Shown here: positions 54,118 to 64,000 of the stretch, one piece after another
How positions within the stretch are numbered: the stretch's first letter is position 1
How the letters are laid out: the number at the start of each line of letters is the position of its first letter
Origin: Lithobates sylvaticus
Lineage: Eukaryota > Chordata > Amphibia > Anura > Ranidae
Direction: 5' to 3'
NCBI GenBank assembly: GCA_028564925.1
Contig: CM053029.1
Location: 189,810,440-189,874,439, forward strand
DNA: 64,000 bases
Position numbers and translations under genes: made by a program
The notes under the pieces: generated by a model
Seen by the model: the letters and a program-made list of their open reading frames with translations, nothing else
The model's database searches: none
Told to the model about the DNA's origin: nothing

Positions 54118-55740
54118 TGTGGTACCCCACCAGGGTAATGATGCAGGATTCTCAACCCGGCAGGTTGAGGGGCTCCAGGGGATTTGTGTATTTGGGAGGA
54201 AATTGGCTTTTCGGTTTCCTATTTTTTTTTTTTATTTTTTTTTTTTAGAAAAGTCCACTTTGGGACCTGGAGCCTGGGGATTTCATACTAATACAATACT
54301 AATTGGTCAGGTGTGTGCTGGGCTTTTAGTAACAACCTGACCATGGTTCTGAGCTCCACCCCGGCAGACCGATGGGCTAGTGCAGCTAACTAGAGATAAA
54401 CCCATTCAGAGCAATGTTTTTAAGAATGTGCTATCTCCCCTGGCACCTGAGACAAATGCCACAGAGGTGTCCCTAGAAACCCCCAGGGAGCTCTGTGTTT
54501 TGGAGCCAGAGGTTGCCTGGGACAACTATGGTGCCGCTCTGAGGGATAAGAACCTGGTGATAACAAAATTTTAAAAACTGAAATGTTTAAAAATACTCAT
54601 GGTGGAAATGGGTTGATGCAGTCTGGCAATGACAGGTGTGAAAGTGTCCATGCGTTTACTGAAGCGCCACCCGAGCAAGGTGGTGAAGTTGTGGTATTGC
54701 AGCCTGTTGTGTTTAAAAATGTATTACCACAGTTTAGTTTAAACAAAAGTGATATGTGCAATGTTTCTGCTGTGGAGCCACTCTGTCCTGTGTCTCCTTG
54801 GGCAGGTGGAGCGGTACTGCTTAGTACCTCTGATGGTAGCACAGAGAAAGTAGACTGGGACAGATGGGCCACAAGCCTGTTGGCTTTAATAAAAGAGATC
54901 TCTGTTTGTAACGTTAGAGCAGACAATTTCTGCTGTGCTAAATGGAGGGACTGCAGAGTAACTTTAATGGTATCAGACCCTTAAAGCTCAGAGGTCCACC
55001 TCATGTTAAAAAAAAGGTACCAAAATTAGTAAACTTTCTACTGGCAATGGGGCTAGAGTAGCCCCAAGGAAAATAGAAAGACATTGTTTCCAAAAGCACA
55101 CTCGTTAAAAAGGCACATGGATGTGTTTGTAGGGCCCAAGTAAGAGTAGCAAGGGGACACAGGGGAAGTGACCTTACGAGACGGGGAGTAGCGTTACCCT
55201 TTGAAAATAAAGTCAGACAGGATTGGACACTTGCAGGGGATGGCACAGAGGGGCTAAAATGAGAAGGTTGTTTTGGTGTGTTCCAAACGGAGGGGGGGGG
55301 GGTGTAGTACCCCACCAGGGTAATAATGCAGGATTCTCAACCCGGCAGGTTGAGGGGCTCCAGGGAATTTGCGTATTTGGGAGGAAACTGGCTTTTCAGT
55401 TTCCTCATTTCTTAGGAAAAGCCCACCTTGGGACCTGAAGCCCGGTGATTTCTTAGAGATCCAGGTGGGATGAATCTCCAGTCCTGGGTCCTGATTTTGA
55501 GAAGAGCCAGCATACTAATTGGTCAGGTGTGTGCTAGGCTTTAAGTAACAACCTGACCATGGTTCGGAGCTCCACCCCTGCAAACAGGAAGTCTGGCCCA
55601 GGAGGGCTCCACATGGGAGCCAGTACAGCAAGAGGTTGCTAGCTGTGTGCACCAAGTTGGTCGGTGAACAGACAAGGGCCTGGAGTATAAGGCCAGAGCA
55701 GCAGTGATGCAAGTGAGAGCCAAAAGGGCTTAATGTTGTT
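54118..55740 (+). mobile_element. Short LTR-type retroelement, fossil
   Basis: Two direct repeats starting tgtggtaccccaccagg (54,118) and tgtagtaccccaccagg (55,303) share about 250 bp with small differences and one block present only in the second. A purine tract (ggaggggggggg) stands immediately before the second, the usual position before a 3' LTR. About 0.9 kb lies between, with no recognised polymerase, so it is a short, probably non-autonomous, broken element. Family not determined; LTR divergence suggests moderate age. Confidence 0.65.
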
Positions 55741-55825
55741 TATGTTGAAGGAGAAGGAATGCTGAAGATTTCCACAGGAGGGGAATGCATGCTTTGGCAG
55801 CATCAAGAAGATGGCGAATTGACCG

Positions 55826-58800
55826 TTTTTTTTTTTTTTTCTTTTGTAGATTTTCCCTGAAATATTGGAGGCGTGAAGAAGAAAGAAAGCTGGGTCATCA
55901 GAGATCAGACGCTCTGTAAATTTTTGGGCAATGAGGCGAACTTCTTTCCACAATTGTTCGAGCTTGGGACAATTCCAAAAGATATGGAGAAGTGTTCCTT
56001 GTTCCTCCTAGCATCTCCAACAACGATCTGAGGTTGAGGGAAAAACTCTGTGCAACCTTGCAGGTGTGTTGTACCACCTAGTTAGAATTTTAAAATTAGT
56101 TTCTTGTATTCCATTCCATGATCTTGAAGGGTTTTGGCAGAACACCATAAGCTCTGACCCAAGCGGAAGGATCGGAGTAGATCGTGTAGATCCAATTCAG
56201 CATGGTGTGCCCGAACCCCGCATAACGTAAAACTGAAAGCATGAATTGCTAGTTCACCCTGTTAATGGCTTTTTCGTCGTCCATTCCCAGAAATACACAC
56301 GGAGTGTGGGTTGTGTCGGCTATGTGCAGTAGATTAAGGACTTTGATCGTATTGTCTCTGGCTTTACGGGATGGTACGAAGCCTACTTGGTCCAGATGAA
56401 TCAAATGTGGTAGATGCTGCTGAATTCTGGTCCCCAAGACCTTTGTGAATAATTTAAGTTCGATATTGAGTAAGGAAATTGGCATATAACTCCCAGAAGA
56501 CGTGGGATCATTGCCCTCTTTAGGGACCACTGAGATGTGGGCTTGGAGGGTTTCCCTAGGAAAAGATGTACCTGACCCCAAAGCGTTGAGCAGTTTGACC
56601 ATAAATTGACCAAGAGAGGGCAGTAGGGTAATATTGTATGGTAAGATCATGTGGACCTGGTGCTTTCCCAGGTTTAGTTGCCCCTACGGCTCCTTGAAGA
56701 TCAGCGAGCGTGATGAGGTCTTCCATCGCCTCACCAATGGCAGTAGGTAATTGAGGCATGTGGGAGAAAGATAAAAAATCTGCTATGCGCTCCTGGGAGG
56801 GGGTCCCGCTTTGTAAATTATACAGGGATTCGTAGACTCCCTTAAATTCATGTGCGATGTGTTTGGGTAGAGTGAGCTTTTGTCCGGTCAGTGATGTGAT
56901 GTGCGGTATATAGGTCCTAATTTCTGTTCCCTAAGGGACCTGGCCAGCATGTTAGCACATTTATTTCCAGATTCGTAGGAGATTTTCCGACATATCTGCA
57001 TTGCTGCCTTAGCCTTGAACTGTAACAAATCCATAATTTGTTAATGTAGTGTTAGACATTCCATCTCTAAAGAAGGTGACGGAGTATGTTTGTGTCGAGA
57101 CTTTAATGCCTGCGAGTCTTTGAAAAGAGAAGTCAACTGTATGGTACGTTGTTTTTTTGATTCTCGACCCATGTTTAATAAGCACTCCGTGGATAACCGC
57201 TTTGTGCACCTCCCATATAATACTGGGGTCGCATTTTGACGTATTATTAGTTTGGAAATAAAACTCTAGTTCTCCAGTGACATTGGTCAGCACCTCATTA
57301 TCATGTAAGAGGGTCTCATTGAGCCTCCAGCTCCTAGTTTTGGATTTAAGGGCATCTACAAGTGCGTAAGACAAGAGCACCGTGGCATGGTCCGACGATG
57401 TAATGGAGCCTATAGAGGATTCTCGAACTGCATGCAATTGATTGTGAGGGAATAGATAATAGCCTATTTGTGAGGCAGAGAGTAGAAAGTATAGTCTTTC
57501 TCAGCGGGATGTAAAAGGCGCCAAACATCCACCAATTCGGCCTTGTGCAAGGATTGTGCGATACGTTTGCGGGAGCCAGGAGAAACCGAGGAAAACCCAA
57601 AGGAGGTGTCCTCAGAGGGGATCAAGGGGACGTTAAAGTCTCCACTTAGAATCAGTTAACTGTCTGTAAACTCAAGGAGTTAGTCCAGATTTCTGTCAAT
57701 AAAGAGGTCCTGATGACTATTGAGGACATTGAAATTTGCCAAGGTCACTTTGACGCCGCCATTCATGCCTTTTAGAAACCAAAAACATCCTTCAGGATCA
57801 TTCACCGTATATAGACACGTCCATGGCACGTTACTCGATATAAGAACAGACACGCCCCGTGACTTAGCTGTCAAATTGGTAGAATGATATGCCATCGGGA
57901 AGAACCTGTTCTTGAGTATGGGCAATTTGTTGTCTCTGAAATGGGTCTCTTGCACAAAAGCGAGATTCATTTTAAGACGATGTAAGTCCTGTAAGAGCAT
58001 TCGTCTTTTTTCAGGGACATTAGGTCGTTTAGCGTTAAGCGAGAGCACTCTGATAGCCTCCATAATCAGGGAATGGGTAGAAAAAGGAGATGGGTTCATC
58101 TTTCTCACATCCCCCCCCCCCCCTCCTCCCTCACCTCCTTGACGCGGGATTCAAAACTAGAGTGCTTTCTGATAATTCCCCATACTGGATCAAAGTGCGG
58201 CTGCCGGCTCCCCCTGCGGTTCGTATCTGGAGGCTGAACCCATTTTGGCTCACCACCCTGTCCGACTTGGACACTGTATAACTCGAGTGGGAATATTACT
58301 TCCGCACAAGCGATGGCTCTGCCCCGGTCGGATCCGTATGGGAAGCCTTTAAAATACATGCCCGCATGATCCTATCCACGTGAATCAATAGACACAAGGC
58401 CACCTCAAAACTACTGCTTAGCCAAGCAGAGGAACGCTTAAACACCCTGGAGCAGGTCTTCCGGAATGACCCAACAGTCACCAACGCTTCCCGTGTACGA
58501 ATGCAGACCAGGCTCACAGACCAGCTACATTTTCGAGAAGGCCAAACAGGGCATCTTTTTCAGCAAACAACGCACATTTGAGCATGGCGAACGAGCTGGT
58601 AAGCTCCTCGCCTACATGGCCCACCTAGACCATAAACCCCCAGTAGTGGTTTCCCTCCAGTCGGCATCTGGGGCCAATATAACAGACCCTGACCTAGTGG
58701 CCAAGGAGTTCAGGACCTTCTACTCTGACCTGCACTCCTCCACCACACATCACTCCTGCGATGAGCTATCAGCATTCCTGCGGGACATTGCTTTCCCTAC

Positions 58801-61030
58801 ACTTACTCCTTCTCAGGTCGCCCAGCTTAGGCACCTATCACCACTGACTGTATAGCGAAGGCCTTGGCGCAGCTCCCTACATCCAAGGCACCCGGCTCAG
58901 ATGGACTCCCCCCTCGAATTCTACAACCAATTCGACAAGACTCTAATCCCTAAGCTTTGCAAGCTGTACACGAACATATTTGACACAAATGCACTCCTGA
59001 CATCCATGGGCGAAGCCCTCATCTTCCTCATACCCAAGCCAGGTAAAGACCCATTCCCCAAATCATACAGGCCCATCTCTTTCCTCCAACTAGACGCTGA
59101 TGCTGTCCCCTCACTTCAGACAGCCCTACAAATCATCACAGCTTTTGGGGCATTCTCCGGGCTTCAGATAGACTGGACTAAGTCCCAAATTCTCCCACTA
59201 GACCTAGGCGCCCCCACTGCTGATCAAGCCGCGCTCCCCTTAGTTAGAGCAAGCACCATCAAATACCTAGGTGTCCACGTCTCTAGATCCCTTCTTGACC
59301 ACATTACCCTCAACATTGAACCCCTATTCGCTGTCCTGAAATCCAAAACACAAATATTGTCCCGTCTCCCCCTTGGGGTTATGGGCCAAATAAACGTGGT
59401 CAAAATGATCCTCCTCTCCAAGCTCCTTTACATCTTTTGTCAGGCCCCACTATACCTCCCCCCATGTATATTCAGGTCCATGGAATCTATCCTCAACATG
59501 TTCATTTGGGGCTCTTCTCGTCATAAACTGTTGTGGCGGGTCTTGAAATGCCCGACTGATCTAGGCGGTACTGCACTCCGTGACCTCTCACTCTACTACA
59601 TAGCGTCCTAACTCTCTCACTTCTTCTATTTTAATCAATCTGATAGAGAACGTTACTTCACCCTAGTCTGCTCACAAGCCCTCGGCCCACCAATTGACCC
59701 CTTCCAGATCCTCTTTTGCTCCTCGAAACGGTGACAGGAAGCACATGTTATTCCACCACTGTAAGATCTGGCAACTTGCCATGCACCTTGGAGAGGCACC
59801 CCCCTCTCGGACAAACCGCATATGCCCGAACTAACCTCTATTCCTGACCATGGAATGTGGCTTGATAAGGGTATCATATACCTGTCGCAGGTTGTAGCTG
59901 TACAATTTCGCCTTACCCAACCACATGCTATTCCGCTACCTTCAACTTCGACATGCACTCAACACACAGTTTAGGGATTCTATCCCAACTCTTGAAGTCC
60001 CGCTACTGGTAGACATTGTCCTGGGTAAGGACCCCAAAAACGAATCTCTTATTTATACTAACCTCATGATGCCCCCAGCTACAGCCACCGCTCATCAGCT
60101 GAAATCTCGATGGGAGTCTGACCTGGGCACTGTGTCGGATGGAGACTGGGAGAAGGCTCTCGCTAACTGTAAAACCGTATCTTCTAAGCTCTCTGACGCC
60201 TCACCTACCTATACATTCTTCACAGATCGTACCTGATGCCCTACCGCATCTCTAAGTACAGACCTGGACATAATCCTAACTGCCCCAGCTGTAGCCACCC
60301 CAACGCATCCTTCTACCATCTACTCTGGATCTGTCCATCCATACAGGGAATCTGGACCCAGGTGGTTTGGTTCCTCCATGATCGCATGGGCTCCCCACTG
60401 TCCCTTTGCCCTCGTCAGTGTGTGTTGGGGCTCCACTCACTCTCTGAAGGAGAGAAATATCTGAATATCTTTCTGCAAGAAACATTATTCCTTGCCAGGT
60501 TGCAGATCGCCAAGATGTGGATGAGGGGATCCCCTCCCACACTACAACAATGGATCAGAGCAGTCAACAACACTCTTCCCTACAAAAAACTACTTTACAT
60601 CCACAGGGGTTGCCCTAACAAATACCATAGAATATGGGATAGATGGCTGGAGGACACCTCCACTTGCGACGCAGAGGACTAGACACACTCCTCTCACGTA
60701 ATCCCATGGGATCTTCTTCCTTCCCCCCTTACTGGCCTTGCACTATTATGTTACTTAACAGATTATGCTATGCAAAGTATCTTACTGATTTATGTCATGC
60801 CTTAATGTATGTCAATTGGATTGATTCGCAATTGTAGTGCCTGTTGCACTATTCACCCGTATGTTCATATATATTTTTTTTATGCTCAATAAACGCTGTT
60901 TTGATTTTTGAAAAAAATAAGAAAAAGGAGATGGGAAGACCATAAAGAAAAAGTAGTAGGAATCAGATAGAAAAGAGCAGAGACCCGATAGGTAGGTAGG
61001 TATCAGAAAGTAAGGAAGCACAAAGTGAGA
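55826..61030 (-). mobile_element. L1 (Tx1-like) LINE, minus strand, interrupted
   Basis: Endonuclease start (IRVLSLNAKRPN, LAFVQETHF, GVSVLIS) lies at 57,680-58,075 and the EN-RT linker at 57,009-57,437. RT begins KPGKAPGPHDLTIQYY, SYMPISLLNIELKLFTK, HLDQVGFVPSRKARDNT at 56,249-56,740. RT then jumps to the C-terminal zinc region (LLEMLGGTRNT-like, about 55,990), so the RT core is deleted. A T run at 55,827-55,840 is the poly-A tail. An L1 in the opposite direction (58,095-60,919) sits in its 5' part, which resumes at 60,936. Many frame changes. Confidence 0.85.
58095..60919 (+). mobile_element. L1 (Tx1-like) LINE, plus strand, inserted into the minus L1
   Basis: A 16-bp target duplication agaaaaaggagatggg flanks it (58,079-58,094 and 60,920-60,935). 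From 5' to 3': EN-RT linker (PPAVRIWRLNPFWLTT), RT start (ALAQLPTSKAPGSDGLPP, LIPKPGKDPFPKSYRPIS), RT end (GLQIDWTKSQILPLD, IKYLGVHVS), and the C-terminal zinc region CPSCSHPNASFYHLLWICP. The tail 'caataaacgc' plus A-rich end is present. RT motifs A-C are deleted and frames shift, so it is inactive. It lacks ORF1 and endonuclease. Confidence 0.9.
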
Positions 61031-62690
61031 TTGCTGTCCCTCTTTCTTTCATCTCAGATGGTTGGGAGGTATGCAGTTATGTTCAGGTCTATGTCTATTA
61101 TCAACTGTCATCATAGAGAGGTTGGAGGAGGGAATATAAAGGAGCATAGAATAGATCATGCAATTTCTGATCAACTCAATTTGGGTTTCATTCAGCAACA
61201 CAATGTGATGGGTGATGATGCAATAGGTATACAATGTAATACTTAAACTTGTTTTTAAATGTAATTCATGTACTGTAAATTTGTCTTCATAACATGCTGT
61301 ATGGCTCTGCTGCTCTCTGTTAGCTGCTAATATAACAGTTGTTATGTATAATTATGTATTAGCACTTCCTGTCTGGGGGTATGGCTCAAAAAAAAAAACA
61401 GAAGGAAGAAGTAGAGAGAGAGGAGCTGACACCACATGTCCACACACAGGAGCTGCATTACAGCAATATTGTATTTTATCCAGACCAGAAGCAGAGACTA
61501 TTAGGTAATTGTTCCTGTGTTTTGGCTGTTTAATTGTGGCTGCCCATAACTTCTTGATCTGAATCCTAGTGAGAGACAAGTCTGTGTCCTATTGTTGTTA
61601 TCTCTTATGCACAATGCCAGATAGCTAGGTCTGTGCTACTGTATGTATGTGGTGGCCACCTTCCAGTATATTGGTAGGTGAACCTGTTTATTGCAATAGA
61701 GTTTATATGCAGCTCCTGTTATTTTAGTTATATTCAGCGCCTGTTATGTTAGTTAACTGTGTCTCTTCTGGTCTGGAATTCTATAGATAGTTTTAGCTTA
61801 CGGCTCAATAACCTGCATAGCAAGAGCCAGGTTAGGCATCTGAAAGCCACTTCTGTTTTTTAGAGGTCCAATTGCATGTCAGTTTAGAAACTACTAGGGA
61901 GGGACTAAAGCACAGAATAGATAGGGTGACTAAATTCCAGTGCCACACCACAGTTTCTGTTACAGGCTGGTTAGACAACAGTTGGAGGATCTCCCTAACA
62001 CTGCTGTTCTTGTCTTCAGGTCTCCGACACAAAGACGACTGCTGTATAGTGATCATCCTCAGGGGCCCCTGCAACTTTTCTGCAAAATTCATCTGGAGGT
62101 ATCTCTATTGTTACCTATATATATATATATATACTTGGGTATGTGTGCACAATTCCACCAGGAATCTTGAGGGGTCCCTTGCTGATAATACCTGTTTCTA
62201 CACTGGATGCATGCATGTATTATTAATCTGGTCTCATATAAAGCTCATATTATTTCCATATTGGTGTGCATCTACAGTATATACTTATGGTTAAAGTTAT
62301 ATGCTGGTTGCAGCAATTTCTATGCACCCAATTACTTTGATTAGATTATTGGTAATTTCCTAGGAAGAGAATACCCTCTGTTCATAGAGGCACCTGGGTA
62401 AAGACACTGCCAACATCATTATCAAACCCACTCTTCCACTTAAAGAAGGTTATGGTTCTCTTATTTACCTATAGGTTTATCACAATTTCCTGTTTGTATC
62501 CCTCATCCCCCAAAGAGGGCTACAAGTCTATAAACCCCTGTACAGTAGACTGGAAGAGGAAGGGTGAGCGCTCCGTTGCATTGTCCTTGTGCTGAAAGGG
62601 AACATACTAACAGGTAGAGAGAGAAAAGTGAGCATAGAGATGACGTCATTAGCCTGCTACTGCTCCTTGGAGATGACCATAGTACTTTTG
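61031..62690. other. Unrecognised intergenic sequence
   Basis: AT-rich, with an AT microsatellite at 62,116-62,131. A short plus-strand block 62,021-62,098 has splice-like edges but no recognised peptide. No gene supported. Confidence 0.35.
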
Positions 62691-62693
62691 CTT

Positions 62694-62765
62694 AAAGTAG
62701 TTGTAAACCTCAGACATTAAATATGAACAAAGCGTATCCCTCTATAGTGTTTACTTTTTCTAATT
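62694..62765. repeat. Single end of a TTAA-group MITE
   Basis: ttaaagtagttgtaaacctc and the block 'caaagcgtatccctctatag' match, in reverse, the right part of 37,436-37,868. The other end is absent. Confidence 0.6.
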
Positions 62766-62799
62766 TTATGTTTATTATTTACTTCTTCAATATCGAGCA

Positions 62800-63300
62800 A
62801 TAGTCAAATGACGCCCACAGATGGGATCTCCCATCCTGGGTGAGCGTCATATGACCTCCTCGCTATTTCGCCACTCCTGCGGGGGCCTGCAGCGCGGCGA
62901 TCGCGGATGAGCTGCGTCCCTCGGACACAGCCCATCCCTGATCCGTGTGATTGCAATCCCAATACACGTGACCAGCCGTGTCCAATCACAACCGGTCACA
63001 TGTACTGTCTACATGAACGGCGCTCGTGCACGCCCCTAGGATGCATGCAGATCGGGGACAAAGCTTGTCACCCTGACACAGCCCAACCCCGATTGCTGTA
63101 AAGAGCCAATGAAATTGGCTCTTTACCACGTGACCGGCTGTGTCCAATCACAGCCGGTCACAGAATGTCAACAAACTGCGGTAATGAGATGTTACCGGGT
63201 ACTCCTCCTCACACACCGATCGCGCGTGAGAAGGAGATTGCGGTAACATCTCGTTACCGCTTAGTGTACACCAACACACACTGATTGCCCCCCCTAATAA
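62800..63300. repeat. CpG-rich hairpin repeat
   Basis: Contains 'tgtccaatcacagccggtca'-type blocks in several copies and inverted arms gcggtaatgagatgttacc (63,178-63,196) and ggtaacatctcgttaccgc (63,242-63,260). Same style as 46,490-48,190. Confidence 0.55.
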
Positions 63301-63309
63301 AGAGGACTT

Positions 63310-63770
63310 GTCACCAGCCATCAAAGTACCTGTCATCACCCGTCCCAGCCCATCTGAGTACCCGAGTACCTGAGTATCTGTCACAGTCCATCTGAGTATA
63401 CGAGTACCTGAGTACCTGAGTATCTGAGTACCTGTCGCAGTCCATCTGAGTACCTGTCAGTCCATCTGAGTACCTGTCATAGTCCATCTGAGCACCTGTC
63501 GCAGTTCATCTGAGTACCCGAGTGCCTGTCACCAGCCCATCGGAGTACCCGAGTGCCTGTCACCAGCCCATCGGAGTACCCGAGTGCCTGTCACCAGCCC
63601 ATCGGAGTACCCGAGTACCTGTCACCAGCCCATCGGAGTACTCAAGTACCTGTCACCAGCCCATCGTAGTAACCGAGTACCTGTCACCAGCCCATCGTAG
63701 TAACCGAGTACCTGTCACCAGACCAACGGAGTAACTGAGTACCTGTCTCCAGCCCACCAGAGTACCTATT
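63310..63770. repeat. Minisatellite, 31-bp unit
   Basis: From about 63,525 the unit cccatcggagtacccgagtg + cctgtcaccag (31 bp) repeats about eight times with small changes. 63,340-63,520 holds a degenerate relative based on 'catctgagtacctgtc'. The open frame 63,522-63,734 is a translation of the array and not a gene. Confidence 0.85.
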
Positions 63771-64000
63771 TATAGCCCATGCCTCATAGAATACACGTTG
63801 GGGTGTTTGCTTTCCAAAATGGGGTCATTTTGGGGGTAATTCCATTGTCCTGGTGCTCCAGGACCTTCAAAAGTGTGATAGGTAGGAATGAAATGAGATG
63901 TAATTTATATGTAATGAGTGTAATGAGTGTAATTTATGCTCCTAGAACACCTGAAGGTACTACTTCAATGTTGGGCCTCCTGTATATGGCCAGGCTGTGT
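63771..64000. repeat. Frog repeat running off the window
   Basis: 'ttgctttccaaaatggggtc' and 'atatggccaggctgtgt' are blocks I associate with an abundant frog repeat that also includes the hairpin and minisatellite parts upstream. The end lies outside the window. Confidence 0.5.

Noticed and set aside
62021-62098. Plus-strand exon between a CTTCAG acceptor and a GTATCT donor
   Set aside because: The edges are plausible but short, all three frames give unrecognised peptides, and no partner exon is visible.
63310-63770. CRISPR-like array
   Set aside because: The repeats are contiguous with no unique spacers of even size, and the window is clearly vertebrate; it is a minisatellite.

Overview
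ORGANISM. This is a vertebrate nuclear genome window, most likely from a frog and probably a ranid-type neobatrachian. The one clear host gene is an intron-containing CNOT8. It is embedded in DIRS, Penelope-like, CR1/L2-type, L1 (Tx1-like), Tc1 and hAT elements and many short TTAA-flanked MITEs (ends such as ttaaagtggttgtaaaccc), a mixture typical of anuran genomes. The species cannot be named from the sequence. Nothing looks bacterial. LAYOUT. 1-2,850: hairpin-rich tandem repeats, a TTAA MITE and a small hAT MITE with a perfect 8-bp target duplication. 2,850-20,560: a deep nest of transposons. An old DIRS-type fossil on the minus strand appears to be interrupted by a Penelope-like element (PLE, 7,321-20,142) with long inverted terminal arms. 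The PLE holds a Tc1 transposon (8,693-16,831), and the Tc1 holds a CR1/L2-type LINE (itself carrying a tRNA-derived SINE), a truncated L1 and a fold-back element (15,166-16,645). 20,560-42,640: the CNOT8 gene on the minus strand. It has a 5' non-coding exon at a CpG-rich promoter near 42.5 kb, six coding exons between 35,889 and 23,989 giving a 289-residue protein, and a probable polyadenylation signal at 21,361. Its introns hold MITEs and a truncated LINE. 42,640-54,100: mostly MITEs and hAT elements, several nested, plus one long frog repeat (46.5-48.2 kb) and stretches where I recognise nothing. 54,118-55,740: a short LTR-type fossil. 55,826-61,030: two L1 (Tx1-like) elements in opposite orientation, one inserted into the other with a 16-bp target duplication. 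61,030-64,000: unrecognised sequence, then a hairpin-rich frog repeat with a 31-bp minisatellite. HOW IT FITS TOGETHER. Only CNOT8, the deadenylase subunit of CCR4-NOT, is supported as a working host gene: reading frame, splice sites and catalytic residues are all intact. Everything else coding is a broken transposon gene. The most interesting signals are compact hammerhead-ribozyme-like folds in both inverted arms of the PLE and a decayed third one at the centre of the nested fold-back element, which suggests that the fold-back element is a non-autonomous relative moved by Penelope-type machinery. A duplicated, strikingly G-poor block inside the presumed CNOT8 3' UTR (22,580-23,270) deserves an assembly check.
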